Positions 16,126 through 23,510 of a stretch of DNA of 58,667 nucleotides are shown here, piece by piece. The notes below the pieces were generated by a model that saw nothing but the letters and a program-made list of their open reading frames with translations, made no database searches and was not told the origin of the DNA. Position numbers and translations under genes: made by a program. The DNA is from Candidatus Desulfarcum epimagneticum (lineage in GTDB: Bacteria; Desulfobacterota; Desulfobacteria; Desulfobacterales; CR-1): positions 1 to 58,667 of the forward strand of contig CAACVI010000009.1 of NCBI GenBank assembly GCA_900659855.1. Direction: 5' to 3'. Position 1 is the stretch's first letter. Each line of letters starts with the position of its first letter.

Positions 16126-17730
16126 TCACTTTTTTGACTTTTTCTCGTCATGACATCCCAGGCAGTCGGTCGAGGCCGGTTTTTGAATATCCATGATCCG
16201 GTGACATTCCATGCACTGCATGTGATAAGCGGCCTTTAAGCCCGGTTTTGAGATGTCTTTTTCATCAAAGGGTTTGCCGTGGCACTCCGCGCAGCCCGGG
16301 GGTTTTTGCGAAGGCGGACTGTTGTGGTGGCAGCCCTGGCACAGGGTGGTTTTGTCCCGGTGAAAGTAAAGGGCCAGTTTGTTGTTTTTGATGTTTTCCG
16401 ACAGCTTCAAAATAATTTTGCCGTGGGGCATATCCACCGGCTCATACTCGTCGGACATGCTGTCGATTCGGACTTTTTCCGGGATCTCATCCTTTTTGAA
16501 TTCATGATGCCCTTCCCTTTTGACCTGGTCCAGGACCTTCCGGGCCGAGACGCCTTTCAGCTCCCCGGCCTTCCCGCCCGCCCCGGATTCGGCGACGGGC
16601 TCCATATGGCACGCCTTGCAGGAATCCGGATTTTCCTGGGGCGACGAGGGAATCTCCCAGTGACACCCCCCGCAGTCTTTCGTATGCTTGACGGCCTCAT
16701 GGCATCCCACGCAGCTTTGCGCGGCGCCGGTCCGGTGCATGGCCTGCTCCAGGCGCACGCCCCTGCCCTTTTCAGACCCCTTCAGGGAATGGCATTCGAC
16801 GCACGAATCCAGGGAGGCGTGATGGCAGACCCGGCATGTGTCGTTGTACGCCTCGTGGTTTTCATGATCAAAGGGGACCCGGCCCATCCTGGGGGTTTTG
16901 GCGAGTTTTTGGCCCTCGGCGGTCTTTTTAATGAAAACGGCGTCGGGCTGTTTCATCTTCATCCGGGTCACAAGGGACGGACGGGACACCTGTTCGGCCC
17001 ATTCGGCGCTGTGACACTGGCCGCACAGAACCGGGCCGGTTTTTTTCTTTTGGGAAAGCGTCTGAGCGTGGCATCCCACACATGAGACATGGGCGGCCTC
17101 CCGCATGGAGGAGCGGTTGTCTTCCCTCTTCTCTTTGTGGCAGTAGCGGCACGAGCCCTCTTTTCCCCTGGCGTAAAAAAGCGCTTTTTTCTTTTCGTCG
17201 TATTCGTGGTGGCAGCGCCCGCATGTGGGGTCCGAGTCTTTCTCAAGGGAGGACGTGTGCCGGAAATGGATGCGTTTGTCGAATTCAACCGGGTTTTCAA
17301 AGGACGGCGCCGTTTTTTTGGCGTCATGGCATCCGCCGCATGTGGTGGGCCCGGTTTTTTCCCTGGTCACGGCGGTCTGCCTGTGACACAGGGCGCATTC
17401 CCGGTGGTAGATTTCCACCAGGGCCTTTTTGTCCAGGTCCGCCGTTCGTTTAAAATGGATGGAGAACTTTCCACCCTCGGACATGTGGCAGGCCGAGCAG
17501 TCGCCTCCTTTTTTTTCAAGGGCCCGGACATGGGCGTCGTGGGGAAACATCACCCGGGGGCGCTCCGGGGGACCGAAAACGTCCATGGAGTCCATGGTCA
17601 TGTTTCCGGACCGGGGGGCCGAAGAGACCGGGGCCTTTTCGGCGCCGCCAATGGCCGGGGGGAAAATCATCACAATCCCCGCCAGGAAAAGAATGGCGGC
17701 CCTGGCAAAAAAATATTTTTTCTTTGTCAT
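16126..17730 (-). CDS. hmcA: High-molecular-weight cytochrome c, 16 hemes
   Basis: A 534-residue periplasmic multiheme cytochrome with a signal peptide (residues 1 to about 30). I count 16 CxxCH motifs, from CSACH near residue 78 to CLGCH near 527, exactly the number known for HmcA. The spacing shows repeated tetraheme cytochrome c3-like units. It receives electrons from periplasmic hydrogenases or other c3 cytochromes and passes them to HmcB and the membrane subunits. It is the first gene of hmcABCDEF, 31 bases after a receiver-protein gene. Many Lys residues are consistent with c3-type docking. The ribosome-binding site is weak. Confidence 0.95.
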   Translation of the reverse strand: MTKKKYFFARAAILFLAGIVMIFPPAIGGAEKAPVSSAPRSGNMTMDSMDVFGPPERPRVMFPHDAHVRALEKKGGDCSACHMSEGGKFSIHFKRTADLDKKALVEIYHRECALCHRQTAVTREKTGPTTCGGCHDAKKTAPSFENPVEFDKRIHFRHTSSLEKDSDPTCGRCHHEYDEKKKALFYARGKEGSCRYCHKEKREDNRSSMREAAHVSCVGCHAQTLSQKKKTGPVLCGQCHSAEWAEQVSRPSLVTRMKMKQPDAVFIKKTAEGQKLAKTPRMGRVPFDHENHEAYNDTCRVCHHASLDSCVECHSLKGSEKGRGVRLEQAMHRTGAAQSCVGCHEAVKHTKDCGGCHWEIPSSPQENPDSCKACHMEPVAESGAGGKAGELKGVSARKVLDQVKREGHHEFKKDEIPEKVRIDSMSDEYEPVDMPHGKIILKLSENIKNNKLALYFHRDKTTLCQGCHHNSPPSQKPPGCAECHGKPFDEKDISKPGLKAAYHMQCMECHRIMDIQKPASTDCLGCHDEKKSKK

Positions 17731-17761
17731 CTGTTAGGTTTCCGTTATGTTCGTTTAATCA

Positions 17762-18124
17762 TTATTCGGCGGCGGGGCCGATGGCCTCTGTCACCACCCG
17801 GATCAAATCTTTGGGATCAAATGGTTTTCGGATCACGGCCCGGGCGTTTTTCACGGCGTGCCGGCCGTCCAGCCCGGTGATCACAATGATGGGAATGTTT
17901 TTAAGTTTTGGGTCTTTCCGAATTTTTCGATAAAATCGCGACCCCCATTCATCGGGCATCTGAAGATCCAGGGTGATCAAATGGGGGGTTTCCTTTTTTA
18001 AAATCTCCATGCCCTCCAGTCCGGTTCCGGCCGAGCGGGTCTCATAGCCATTGTCCTCAAAAAGGGTCAACAGATATTTGACTATGATGGGGTCATCGTC
18101 GATGACGAGTATTTTTCTGGCCAT
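17762..18124 (-). CDS. Single-domain response regulator
   Basis: A 120-residue stand-alone CheY-like receiver with the acidic DDD at 9-11, phosphoacceptor D53 in TLDLQMP, T/S in VITG and K in RKPFD. It has no DNA-binding output domain, so it works by protein interaction or phosphotransfer. The gene is exactly between tmcA and hmcA. Desulfovibrio hmc loci also carry response-regulator genes (rrf1), so a link to control of these complexes is reasonable but unproven. The start has GGGAGG seven bases upstream. Confidence 0.88.
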   Translation of the reverse strand: MARKILVIDDDPIIVKYLLTLFEDNGYETRSAGTGLEGMEILKKETPHLITLDLQMPDEWGSRFYRKIRKDPKLKNIPIIVITGLDGRHAVKNARAVIRKPFDPKDLIRVVTEAIGPAAE

Positions 18125-18143
18125 TTCAAACCTCCCTCATGTC

Positions 18144-18545
18144 TTAGCGCCGGGATTGAACGGGGCGTTTAATGTGGCACTCCCCGCACATAACCGGGCC
18201 TTTTTTCATTTTCCTGTGGCATCCCCGGCAGTTCAAATGATAGGCCTTTCGAAGGGCCGGGGCGTTTCCCGAGGATTTTAAATCGTGACACTCGGCGCAT
18301 CTTTGATCCTCGGAGGACTCGTCCTCCATCTTGACCCCATCCCGGTAAACGTGGTGACACCGGCCGCATTCCTCAATTCCGGCGGCTTCGTTATGGGCGT
18401 CGTGAGGAAAGGCCGCCGGGGGACGCGAGGGTTTTTCAAAGACGCTGTTGTCTATATGGGTCATGTCTTCCTGGGCATGCGCGAAAAAAAACGAAAAAAG
18501 GATTCCGGCCGCCAAAAATAATATTAACCAAGCGTTTTTTTTCAT
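18144..18545 (-). CDS. tmcA: Tmc complex tetraheme cytochrome c3
   Basis: A 133-residue periplasmic cytochrome: signal peptide MKKNAWLILFLAAGILF, then four CxxCH sites (CGRCH, CAECH, CRGCH, CGECH) with upstream His ligands (FPHDAHN, AYHLNC). This is the type II cytochrome c3 of the Tmc complex, which takes electrons from type I c3 and hydrogenase. The start at 18545 is set by AAGGAG five bases upstream; a longer in-frame version lacks one. It lies 35 bases downstream of tmcB, so tmcA is last in a tmcD-C-B-A order. Confidence 0.88.
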   Translation of the reverse strand: MKKNAWLILFLAAGILFSFFFAHAQEDMTHIDNSVFEKPSRPPAAFPHDAHNEAAGIEECGRCHHVYRDGVKMEDESSEDQRCAECHDLKSSGNAPALRKAYHLNCRGCHRKMKKGPVMCGECHIKRPVQSRR

Positions 18546-18580
18546 CCTGTCTCCTTTTGGGGAAATGCCGCCCAAAAAAA

Positions 18581-19933
18581 TCAAAGGGCCTGATCCGGCC
18601 CCGGGACCGGTTTTTCCATGGTCTCGTATATGATGTCGCTGATGAATTTGACCTCCATGCCCACATCATAATGAGAGTTGATGTCTTCCAGGCCGCTGTG
18701 ACAGTTGTGGCAGGGGGCGATGAGAATAGAGGCCCCCTTTTTGCCGGCTTCTTTGAGCTGGTCGGCCTTGACCCGGTTGCCTTTGACCCGGGACTTTTTA
18801 AAGGGAGGGCCGCAGTTGATCACGCCCCCGCCGGCGGCGCAGCAGTAGTTGTGCTCCCGGTTGGGGGTCATCTCCACAAAATTTTCACACAACTCTCTCA
18901 CCACGAACCGGGCCTTTTCATGAAGCCCTCTTCCCCTTGAAACGTTGCACGGATCATGAAGGGTCACGGTTTCTTTTAATTTTTCCTTAATGACGATCCG
19001 GCCCTCCTTAAGCAGGTCGTAATAAAATTCGATGGCGTGGAGGGTCGGGATGGGGGGCATTTTCCATCCCAGCCAGCGGTTGCCCATGTCGTAAACCGAC
19101 CGGAAGGCGTGGCCGCATTCGCCCATGACGATTTTCTTCACCCGGAGGCGGATCGCCGTCTCGAAATGCTCCCGTTTGACCCGGCCCATGATTTCATTGT
19201 CCCCGGTGTACATGGCCATGTCGCTGTTGTCCCATCCCGGCGTGGCGGGCATGGTCCAGTCCGCGCCGGCCGCGTTCATGATCACGGCGGCCTGGTACAG
19301 CAGCTGGGCCTGGAATTTGGGCTCGGGTCCGATGACGGAGTACATGATGTCCGCGCCCTCTTTTTCAATGGGGATTCGCAGGCCGGGCATTTCGGCCCGG
19401 GCCTCCTCCTCCTGCCACTGGAGGGTGTCGGGCCACTCATCGTCTTTCACCCACATCTGGTTCATGGTGGCCGAGTGACTGTGGGCCGTGTCCTGGATAT
19501 ACAGGGGCGTCATTCCCAGGCGGTGGCAGATTCGCCGGACCACCAGAATCATGTAGGCGATGTCGATGCCGAAGGGACAGTACATGGAGCATCGCTTGCA
19601 TATGTTGCACTGGGTCGAGGCGATGACCGCGGCCTGTTTCATGAACTCCGGGCTCACCCTCCCCTTTTTTTTGATCATTTCCCAAAGGGTCTGTTTGACT
19701 TTGCCCGCCGGGGAAAAGGCCGGGTCTTTGTCATTGGAAAGATAAAAATGGCAGGCGTCCGAGCAAAGCCCGCAGTGAACGCAGGTTTTGAGATAATGGG
19801 ACAGCCGGGCGCCTGTCTCTTTGTCGATGACATGTTCGATTTCGGCGGCTATTTTTTCTTCGGTCAATTTTGAGGCGGCGGTTTCCAGCCCCTCGTCCAT
19901 GACGGTTTCATTTTTGATTTCAGCCTTGGGCAT
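18581..19933 (-). CDS. tmcB: Tmc complex iron-sulfur subunit (HdrD-like)
   Basis: A 450-residue cytoplasmic protein with two [4Fe-4S] motifs (CVHCGLCSDAC near residue 51; CNICKRCSMYCP near 109) and two CCG domains (HDPCNVSRG, NYCCAAGGG, APCHNCHSG), the HdrD-type catalytic arrangement. It is a paralogue of hmcF with the same motif order. It probably passes electrons between the Tmc membrane cytochrome and a cytoplasmic acceptor in the sulfate reduction pathway; the acceptor is not established by the sequence. It follows tmcC by 76 bases. Confidence 0.88.
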   Translation of the reverse strand: MPKAEIKNETVMDEGLETAASKLTEEKIAAEIEHVIDKETGARLSHYLKTCVHCGLCSDACHFYLSNDKDPAFSPAGKVKQTLWEMIKKKGRVSPEFMKQAAVIASTQCNICKRCSMYCPFGIDIAYMILVVRRICHRLGMTPLYIQDTAHSHSATMNQMWVKDDEWPDTLQWQEEEARAEMPGLRIPIEKEGADIMYSVIGPEPKFQAQLLYQAAVIMNAAGADWTMPATPGWDNSDMAMYTGDNEIMGRVKREHFETAIRLRVKKIVMGECGHAFRSVYDMGNRWLGWKMPPIPTLHAIEFYYDLLKEGRIVIKEKLKETVTLHDPCNVSRGRGLHEKARFVVRELCENFVEMTPNREHNYCCAAGGGVINCGPPFKKSRVKGNRVKADQLKEAGKKGASILIAPCHNCHSGLEDINSHYDVGMEVKFISDIIYETMEKPVPGPDQAL

Positions 19934-20009
19934 ATTGATTAAACGTCTCCCGGGTTGTGTGTCGCGTCCAACGACGGAAGCGCCGCCGAAGGCGTTTTTT
20001 TAACAAAAA

Positions 20010-20672
20010 TCACCAGTCCCTCGCTTTTCTCACCATTCCGAATTCCGACCCGGTGTGGGCCCGGACAAAGGGGCCGGAGATCATGTGGGACAGTCGGGTG
20101 AAGGGAATGGCCATGAGAAGAATTTCGCCGGACAAAACATGGGCGATCATGAAAAGGCGATAGGGGCCAAGCTGGTGAAAGGCGAAAAAACCGGTGACAA
20201 ATGGGGCGGCCACCATGGCCAGGATGAAAAAATCCGAAGGGGAGGTCAGGAATTTGACTTCCGGCAGAAACAGCCGTCTGCCCAGAAAAAAGAGGCAGGA
20301 GGCGATGACGATGAGCGTCATCACATCCCCCGCGCCTTCGGTTATCACGGCGGTCCATGTCAGATTCCAGCTTTCTTCCCAAAGGGCCCCGTGGGAAATG
20401 ATAAGAGCCGGGGCCGCCATCAGGCAGATGTGAAAGGCGAAGGCGACGACGGTCATGACGGGCCGAAGACGCATATTGGTCGTGGCGAATGGAACGCTCC
20501 ACATGAAAATGGAGCGCAGACTGTATTTGAGACTCATATACGAATAGATGTGTCTCTCTTTTTTATGGATCGAAACAAACATGCCGACCAGATTGAACAG
20601 CAGACCCCCGATCAAAATGATGAATGAGATCCACAGCATGGGGCCGGTCAGAAAATCATAAAGACTCAGCAT
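20010..20672 (-). CDS. tmcC: Tmc complex cytochrome b subunit
   Basis: A 220-residue membrane protein with five or six helices, related to NarI/DsrM and to HmcE. Candidate heme-ligating His residues are in FAFHICLMAAPALIISHG and in IAHVLSGEI/RLSHMI near the C terminus. It should carry b-type heme and link periplasmic TmcA to cytoplasmic TmcB. It lies 22 bases after tmcD. No ferredoxin-like or NrfD-like partner is present, as expected for Tmc rather than Hmc. Confidence 0.88.
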   Translation of the reverse strand: MLSLYDFLTGPMLWISFIILIGGLLFNLVGMFVSIHKKERHIYSYMSLKYSLRSIFMWSVPFATTNMRLRPVMTVVAFAFHICLMAAPALIISHGALWEESWNLTWTAVITEGAGDVMTLIVIASCLFFLGRRLFLPEVKFLTSPSDFFILAMVAAPFVTGFFAFHQLGPYRLFMIAHVLSGEILLMAIPFTRLSHMISGPFVRAHTGSEFGMVRKARDW

Positions 20673-20694
20673 CGCGCGCTCCGATTGATGTGTT

Positions 20695-21966
20695 TTATTT
20701 CAAAACCCGGGCCATCCCGTCCAGGCCCAGAACCGTTCTTTTGTAAATTCCGTCTTCAACGCGCCTCAAAAGGATTTTTTTCCCGTCCGGGGAAAAAACC
20801 GGGTCCCAGGCCGCGTCGCACCGCCTTTCCCACAGCGCGCCATTGATCGCAAACGCCCATTTCCCGTTTATCTCCGCTTTTGCGGCCACATGTTGTCCAT
20901 CCGGGGAAAAAACCGGGTCCCAGATCATGTCAAAGGCGTTTTTCCACAAAACCCCGTCTTTGATGATGGTCCATTTCCCCTTGTGTTTTCCGCGCGCCGC
21001 GATATGACGGCCGTCCGGGCTGAAAACCGGCGCGTCCACATATTCGTCCACGAGACATTTCCATGGCGCGTCATCCACCGCGATGGTCCATTTTCCGAAT
21101 TTGGGGCAAACCGCGGCCGCCACTTTTTCCCCGTTCGGGCAGGCGGACTGGGACCAGAGCTGAATGTAGCGGTTTTTCCATATCATCTCATCGTCCGCGG
21201 CCAGCCCCCATTTGCCTTCCGATTTCACCGGCGCCAGCACCGAGCCGTTCCCGGTGTGGAAAACCGGCCGCCACACGCAGTCGTATCTTTTTTTCCAGGG
21301 CGCCCCGTCCACCACGATGGTGTAGTCATACAAAGTCAAACGGGCCTCGGCCGCCAGGCTCTTTCCGTCCGGGCTGAAGCTTAAGTCCCAGATATTGAGG
21401 AAGCGGCTGTCCCATGCCTTCCCGTTGACGGCGGCGGTGAAGGTTCCCTCCTGGAATTTGAATATCTCCCCTTCCCCCGGGCTTTCAACCTGAACCGACG
21501 CCGCGGTTTTCCCGCCGTCCGGGCTGACGGTCATCCGGGTCATGTAGGGAAAGACGGTCTCCCACAAAACGCCGTCCACCGCCATGCCGTATTTCATCTC
21601 GTCCTGGGCCGCGACGGCGATCTTCGACCCGTCCCGGCTGAACAGGGGGCTCCACACATAGCCGAAGGCCCGGTCCCAGGCCGCGCCGTCCACCGCCATG
21701 GTCCATTCCCCCATGTCCGCCGCCAGGCAGGTCAGACGTCCGTCCGGGGAAAAACGGGGGAGCCATATTTTTTCAAATTCCGACTCCCATCGCCTTCCGT
21801 TGACGGCCATGGTGAACGCCTCTTCGCCGACTTTGACCACAGCGGCGATTTTTTCTCCGTCCGGGCTGACGCAGGGCTCCTCCACCCATTCAAAATCGTC
21901 TTTCCAGTCTTCAAACGGAATCTGTTTCTCGCCTGTTTCCCAGTCCCACAGGGAAAAATCGGGCAT
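20695..21966 (-). CDS. tmcD: Tmc complex tryptophan-rich repeat subunit
   Basis: A 423-residue protein made of about nine tandem units of 42-50 residues. Each has the pattern FSPDGK..AA, a GKWT-like strand and VDGxxWxxxFDxxWxPVF, giving a beta-propeller-like layout rich in Trp. No signal peptide or membrane helix is visible, so it is probably cytoplasmic. TmcD of Desulfovibrio is a Trp-rich protein of the same complex with unknown role; position next to tmcC supports the name. The start at 21966 (MPDFSLWDWETGEKQ) has AGGAGG five bases upstream. It is the first gene of the whole tmc-hmc run. Confidence 0.78.
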   Translation of the reverse strand: MPDFSLWDWETGEKQIPFEDWKDDFEWVEEPCVSPDGEKIAAVVKVGEEAFTMAVNGRRWESEFEKIWLPRFSPDGRLTCLAADMGEWTMAVDGAAWDRAFGYVWSPLFSRDGSKIAVAAQDEMKYGMAVDGVLWETVFPYMTRMTVSPDGGKTAASVQVESPGEGEIFKFQEGTFTAAVNGKAWDSRFLNIWDLSFSPDGKSLAAEARLTLYDYTIVVDGAPWKKRYDCVWRPVFHTGNGSVLAPVKSEGKWGLAADDEMIWKNRYIQLWSQSACPNGEKVAAAVCPKFGKWTIAVDDAPWKCLVDEYVDAPVFSPDGRHIAARGKHKGKWTIIKDGVLWKNAFDMIWDPVFSPDGQHVAAKAEINGKWAFAINGALWERRCDAAWDPVFSPDGKKILLRRVEDGIYKRTVLGLDGMARVLK

Positions 21967-22076
21967 GCGACCTCCTCGTGTTGTTCTGATCAAGACCCGG
22001 GACTTTTAAAATACCCAGCGGTCGGATCAATGGCCAGGTCCTTTGAACTCTCTTAAAAAAAGCCCCAATTGCTAAC

Positions 22077-22103
22077 GTTATACAATTTTACTTTTTAAGT
22101 CAA
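22077..22103 (-). promoter_or_regulatory. Candidate promoter of the tmc-hmc block
   Basis: On the minus strand TTGACT (22103-22098) and TATAAC (22082-22077) are separated by 15 bases, shorter than ideal, within a very AT-rich stretch about 110 bases upstream of tmcD. It is the best sigma70-like candidate in the gap. Confidence 0.35.
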
Positions 22104-22202
22104 ACTTTTTTTTAAAATCGAAAAAACGGGAATAGCGCCGGTCGATGGGATAAAATAAGGACATTTTAAAAAAAAACAACATTTAAAATGGAATTTGACG
22201 TG

Positions 22203-22250
22203 AAAAATAAAACAAGCGCATGGGGAGACAGGGCGTCCCCCATGCGCCTG
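22203..22250 (-). terminator. Terminator of the sulfur relay operon
   Basis: On the minus strand a 10-bp perfect stem (GCGCATGGGG / CCCCATGCGC; 22246-22237 with 22225-22216) is followed by TTGTTTTATTTTT. It begins about 35 bases after the stop of the DsrE-like gene and separates this operon from tmcD. Confidence 0.8.
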
Positions 22251-22282
22251 GATTCTGAAAAATGTCTTTAAAAAAAACCGGT

Positions 22283-22585
22283 TTAAAAGACGACGTACTT
22301 CTCGCACTCCTCAATCATCTCGGCGTTTTTGGCCTGTGTGACAAATTCTTTAAAACCCACGCCGGGCACATCGCCGGACATCCCCCAGCTTCTGAAGCTC
22401 ACATCGCACACAAACAGCTTGGCTTTGCCCACCAGCTCTTCAAATTCGGGTTCCTGGGTGCATAAAACGCCCTGGCCCGTAAAAAAAATTCTCATGTCTT
22501 TGCCTTTGGCGGCGGCCGCTTTGGCAAGATTGACGACATGGCCCAAATTTTTATTGGAATTTACAAGTATGCCCAGATCAGCCAT
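22283..22585 (-). CDS. DsrE-family sulfur relay protein
   Basis: A 100-residue cytoplasmic protein with the DsrE/DrsE-like Rossmann-type fold: a beta strand LGILVNSN, an Ala-rich helix, then IFFTGQGVLC and KLFVCDVSFRSWG. Cysteines at about positions 42, 60 and 94 are candidates for persulfide transfer. It is last in an operon with tusA and a YedE-type transporter, so it probably receives or hands over sulfane sulfur. It cannot be assigned to a named Dsr/Tus subunit from sequence alone. Confidence 0.75.
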   Translation of the reverse strand: MADLGILVNSNKNLGHVVNLAKAAAAKGKDMRIFFTGQGVLCTQEPEFEELVGKAKLFVCDVSFRSWGMSGDVPGVGFKEFVTQAKNAEMIEECEKYVVF

Positions 22586-22618
22586 AATATCATTCCTTAT
22601 CGTTGTAGGTTATGGGGT

Positions 22619-22792
22619 TTACCACCAGCAGATGACCCGGTCAAACGCGAAAATATCGTCCACCACACCGGCCCAGTCCGTGTCATCGGAAAGCAGAACG
22701 GTTTTGGCGCCGCTTGAGTCCGGCGTGACGATATTGATGAGCTGACTGGTCATTTCATCGGGGTCGCTTTTGCAGATATACAGTGTTTTCAT
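22619..22792 (-). CDS. Small TusB/DsrH-like protein
   Basis: This small gene encodes 57 residues, starting MKTLYICKSDPDEMTSQ and ending FDRVICWW. AGGAGG is well placed before the ATG and both neighbours lie within 33 bases, so expression is likely. The beta-strand start, a cysteine at residue 7 and a CW motif near the C terminus are reminiscent of short DsrH/TusB-like sulfur carriers, but this is tentative. It would complete a DsrE-, DsrH- and TusA-like set. Confidence 0.6.
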   Translation of the reverse strand: MKTLYICKSDPDEMTSQLINIVTPDSSGAKTVLLSDDTDWAGVVDDIFAFDRVICWW

Positions 22793-22807
22793 GTTTGCCC
22801 GCCTCCT

Positions 22808-23095
22808 TTAAAAGGGAATGACGACATCGGCTTCTTTCACAAAAGCGCCGATGTCCTCAACGCCGACTTTTTTAAAATCGTATTTTTCAACATTGGCGGC
22901 ATTGTTTGAAAAACGCTCGCCCTCCATTTCATCTATGAACTCCATATTGTCCGAGTACGCTTCGTTCATATCGGCGATTTCATGATCCAAAACCACCATC
23001 TTTACCTCCGCGTCCTCCAGAAGCGCTCCCAGACTGGTCCGCAATCCCTCGTACTGCTGACCGGGCTCTTTAATCAAAACCACGACTTTTTTCAT
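22808..23095 (-). CDS. DsrE/DsrF-like protein
   Basis: A 95-residue protein with an N-terminal strand KKVVVLIKEPG, a helix GLRTSLGALLE, a second strand VKMVVLDHEI and a C-terminal DVVIPF, the layout of DsrE-like small sulfur proteins. It has no cysteine at all, so it cannot carry a persulfide itself and may be a structural partner of the cysteine-bearing homologue at 22283. It lies between tusA and the 57-residue gene with short gaps. Confidence 0.6.
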   Translation of the reverse strand: MKKVVVLIKEPGQQYEGLRTSLGALLEDAEVKMVVLDHEIADMNEAYSDNMEFIDEMEGERFSNNAANVEKYDFKKVGVEDIGAFVKEADVVIPF

Positions 23096-23113
23096 TTCCC
23101 ACGCCCTCTTTTT

Positions 23114-23347
23114 TTATGCTTTTATCAGGTACTTGGTATAGCCCTCATCCATGTCCGCAAGGCTCAGGAACTCATGCTTCTTGTTGACGAAATCAGGAAT
23201 GTCCTTTTTGGACCCCTCGTCGGTTCCCCAAACCTCCAGAACTTCGCCGGCCTTCATTCCCTTAAGCTCTTTTTTTGTTTTCAAAAGGGGCATGGGGCAT
23301 GTGAGCCCTCTTAAATCCAAAACTTTATCCACCTTGACGTCAGACAT
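23114..23347 (-). CDS. tusA: TusA-family sulfurtransferase
   Basis: A 77-residue SirA/TusA protein. The motif DLRGLTCPMPLLKTKKEL contains the persulfide-forming Cys in the conserved CPxP context, and GEVLEVWGTDEGSKKDIP is the second beta-alpha unit. TusA proteins carry sulfane sulfur between enzymes in the cytoplasm. The ATG at 23347 follows AGGAGGAGATT; a longer start has no site. Its position after a YedE-like importer suggests it takes imported thiosulfate-type sulfur or feeds sulfur into the DsrE-like proteins. Confidence 0.9.
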   Translation of the reverse strand: MSDVKVDKVLDLRGLTCPMPLLKTKKELKGMKAGEVLEVWGTDEGSKKDIPDFVNKKHEFLSLADMDEGYTKYLIKA

Positions 23348-23392
23348 AATCTCCTCCTGTTTAAAAGTGATAAACACATAAAAAATGGATCA

Positions 23393-23510
23393 GACGGCAT
23401 CGTAAAAATTCGATATACAAGGCGTGGCGGTTATTTTTAATTGAGGCAATACATGTAGTATGCCTCGATTAAAAATAACCGCTGCGACGCATGTTTTTTA
23501 CGATGTCGTC
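23393..23510. repeat. 118-bp palindromic element
   Basis: The outer arms pair as GACGGCATCGTAAAAA with TTTTTTACGATGTCGTC, the inner arms as about 22 bases around GCGGTTATTTTTAATTGAG and its complement, with an 11-12-base tip. It spans the gap between the YedE-like gene and tusA and overlaps the YedE stop codon by two bases. A half copy lies at 56561-56588. It resembles a non-autonomous mobile element. Confidence 0.65.
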
